DNA of 64,000 nucleotides, from the NCBI GenBank assembly GCA_963082875.1, contig OY720098.1:18600001-18664000 (forward strand), written 5' to 3'. Under the pieces are notes generated by a model. That model saw only the letters and a program-made list of their open reading frames with translations, did not search any database and was not told the DNA's origin. Origin of the DNA: Corella eumyota. Taxonomy: Eukaryota; Chordata; Ascidiacea; Phlebobranchia; Corellidae. How positions within the stretch are numbered: position 1 is the first letter of the stretch; every line of letters starts with the position of its first letter. A program made the position numbers and the translations under genes. Positions 62,901-64,000 of this stretch are shown piece after piece.

Positions 62901-63889
62901 ACTTTTATCTGTGCTTTTTTTAGTAGACACTTTTTTACAATGCGGTAGGTACTTTTTTAACAACTCGGTAGACACTTTTTTTACAATTTGGTAGACACAT
63001 AAAAAAAACTTGGTTTAATAAATTGTCAACCATTTGTACCAGGCTGGTTTATTATGGTTCCACTCCCATCATCATTCTGAAGATGGTTCCCTACCACGTA
63101 ACATGGTAACTGAGAATGGTACAGAGAACCAGCATCATGGTTCCACTAGAAGATACGTTTACACTCTGTCAAGGTAATAACCTTAACTTTCACATAAAAA
63201 TTAAACATTTCATTTTTTTGTGTGATTTTGTTATATTGGTGTTATATTGGTTATATTGGTGTTATATTGGTGATTAATTTTTGCTCAAAAATTAATAAAG
63301 TTGGTGTCACTGAACACAAAAATGGTTTTAACTTTAAATAATTTTATTTTCTTTTTAAGTAATACAACTTAAAAAAAACAATTAAATTAGATTAAAAAAA
63401 AAGAAAAGGGAAGCCCTGTTTGTGATGACGTAGAAAATACTAGCTTGTATACATTCACTACGCTACTTAGTACTTTCTACGTCACACAAAAAATATGGTA
63501 ACCTGGTTTTTGATGTTTATTATTTTAAAGTATTTGTTGTAAATTAAATTGTAAGTACCACAGACATTTTTAAAGGTCCTAAAAGCATTTAATGATTCAT
63601 TGTCAACCATACTAATATGCTGTATACATCACTTACAAAATTGCAAAACTCTCCAATATAGCACTTTAAATATTTTTTAAGTCATTTTTTTATTTGCTAG
63701 TTAATTTCTGCATTTCTTACCAAACTTTGTATTTGTTCATAGAGAAGTTCGTAAGCTGTTTGAAGAAGTAAGAGAAAGGTGTAGTAGAGCAATCAACTTT
63801 GCTAAAGAACTTAGAAGAGAATATGAACCGGCGATTGGGTTTGATTTTATATCTTCAGATAGTGTAGTAAGAGGAAAGAAAAAAAACAA
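56912..63889 (+). CDS. MAP3K4: MAP kinase kinase kinase 4 (MAP3K4/MEKK4), N-terminal part, cut by the window end
   Basis: Exons 56912-57073, 57479-57690, 57816-57864, 58039-58146, 58649-58755, 59075-59225, 59321-59429, 59731-59755, 59939-60212, 60992-61081, 61641-61796, 62308-62461, 62806-62894, 63043-63173 and 63743-63889 join in frame to about 654 residues, with an open donor at the end. MAP3K4 is the stress-responsive kinase activated by GADD45 that phosphorylates MKK3/6 and MKK4. Matches to the regulatory half of human MEKK4: SDRLRYFHGLKNLI, LGLKAWHGGRTMSDQD (human ELQAWHAGRTINDQD), LTIKQVVEECKE (human LSIKQLVRECKE), LTEEWIF and the coiled helix around AINFAKELRREYE. The acidic stretch SEEEGEQMEEENVEED matches the human DESEEEQ segment. 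A (GAT)n tract encodes seven Asp. Exon 8 is a 25-base microexon. The kinase domain lies beyond the window. An acceptor AG ends at 56896, so the ATG at 56912 may follow a cis or trans splice. The vertebrate N-terminal 200 residues have no counterpart here. Confidence 0.92.
58256..58555 (+). mobile_element. Family A SINE with duplicated tail block (MAP3K4 intron 4)
   Basis: Head CCAGCAGCGTGGTGTAATGG. The block TTTACTCTTTGTTTAGG is tandemly duplicated near 58480-58515. Sense relative to MAP3K4. Confidence 0.9.
59458..59680 (+). repeat. Hairpin-bearing repeat (family C), copy 1 (MAP3K4 intron 7)
   Basis: Contains inverted arms TGTGACGTAGAAAGTAC and GTACTTTCTACGTCATCACA around a loop with GTGAATGTATACAA, then CAGGGCTTCCCC and an end TTGTGTTCAGTGACACCAA. 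No coding capacity. The same sequence occurs reversed at 63301-63521. Confidence 0.82.
60308..60592 (+). mobile_element. Family A SINE (MAP3K4 intron 9)
   Basis: Full length with moderate divergence, with head CTGGCAACGTGGTGTAGTGG and tail CACATTAGGGATAAAGATAC. Sense relative to MAP3K4. Confidence 0.9.
61158..61438 (-). mobile_element. Family A SINE (MAP3K4 intron 10)
   Basis: Runs from CTTTATCCTTAATGTGGAAA to CCACGCTGCCGGC. Antisense to MAP3K4, opposite to the copy at 60308. Confidence 0.9.
62065..62240 (-). mobile_element. Family A SINE, older form, internally deleted (MAP3K4 intron 11)
   Basis: Tail ATCCCCAATGTGGGAAGGTT joins directly to the CTGCTTTAGCAG block, with about 100 bases lost between. 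The head is worn near TCCACTACATTGTGC. Confidence 0.78.
62608..62758 (+). mobile_element. Family A SINE, internally deleted (MAP3K4 intron 12)
   Basis: Head AATGGTGTAGTGGTAAGAAC runs through the B-box region GGGTGTGATC straight into the GGCATTTTGAGACTGGG tail. It ends about 50 bases before the next exon. A second B-box-like remnant (GGGTTTGATTCCCAATG) at about 62550 suggests an older fragment alongside. Confidence 0.78.
62895..63005 (+). repeat. Short tandem repeat of GGTAGACACTTTTTT units (MAP3K4 intron 13)
   Basis: Four or five imperfect units of about 30 bases with the core GGTAGACACTTTTTTACAA. The first unit overlaps the 5' splice site (GTAGGCAC at 62895), so the donor itself resembles a unit. 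Confidence 0.75.
63301..63521 (-). repeat. Hairpin-bearing repeat (family C), copy 2 (MAP3K4 intron 14)
   Basis: Reverse-complement match of the copy at 59458-59680 over about 220 bases, including both hairpin arms and the TTGGTGTCACTGAACACAAA end. The two copies could pair in the MAP3K4 pre-mRNA. Confidence 0.82.
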
Positions 63890-64000
63890 GTATGTAAATA
63901 CTTTTTTAAGTTAAATCTTTTGCTAAACCATTGACCATTATATTAAAACATTATTTTTCTAATTCGGAAATTAATCTATATATAAAATTTAGTGGGCGTT

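Noticed and set aside
1-64000. Virus-like or long autonomous retroelement sequences
   Set aside because: I saw no reverse transcriptase, integrase, capsid or transposase coding blocks on either strand. The repeats are all short and non-autonomous.

Overview
The window is strongly AT-rich, intron-dense animal DNA. It carries five conserved nuclear genes, each assembled here exon by exon from splice-site and reading-frame agreement. The proteins are closest in layout to vertebrate orthologues. Genes are close together, introns are small, and tRNA-derived SINEs are everywhere. I infer an ascidian tunicate, probably Ciona or a close relative; this rests on pattern recognition, not on a search.

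Layout: (1) 234-1789, +, PPP1R11 (protein phosphatase 1 inhibitor-3), complete in four exons. (2) 15612 down to 3775, -, GPSM2/LGN (Pins), with TPR repeats, the RRKSMENMEL linker motif and four GoLoco motifs; the last few codons are unresolved. (3) 16642-25641, +, EDEM3, an ER mannosidase-like protein with signal peptide, GH47 domain, PA domain and C-terminal KDEL, 18 exons including one GC-AG intron. EDEM3 and GPSM2 diverge from a 1 kb spacer. (4) 33415-52790, +, LARP4, 24 coding exons, with the La motif and RRM placed after a very long N-terminal extension, most of it in one 541-codon exon. (5) 56912 to beyond the window end, +, the N-terminal part of MAP3K4 (MEKK4); its kinase domain lies outside the window.

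Between and inside the genes are at least 22 copies of one tRNA-derived SINE in an older and a younger form, two copies of a second tRNA-like SINE, two copies of a non-autonomous hAT-like MITE with 5 bp target duplications, an inverted pair of a hairpin-bearing repeat inside MAP3K4, a fourth dispersed repeat, several minisatellites and a 20-base G run. The largest gene-free stretch is 25642-33414; its right end has several CACGTG and CRE-like sites and is the likely LARP4 promoter region.

The genes belong to separate cellular systems (PP1 control, spindle orientation, ER quality control, poly(A)-mRNA binding, stress MAP kinase signalling) and do not form an operon or pathway cluster. I found no virus-like element, CRISPR array or genuine RNA gene. 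The most notable points are the enlarged LARP4, a LARP4 splice acceptor that looks like a mutated tandem-repeat unit, the inverted repeats around seven MAP3K4 exons, possible spliced-leader acceptors, a nested SINE insertion and the GC-AG intron.
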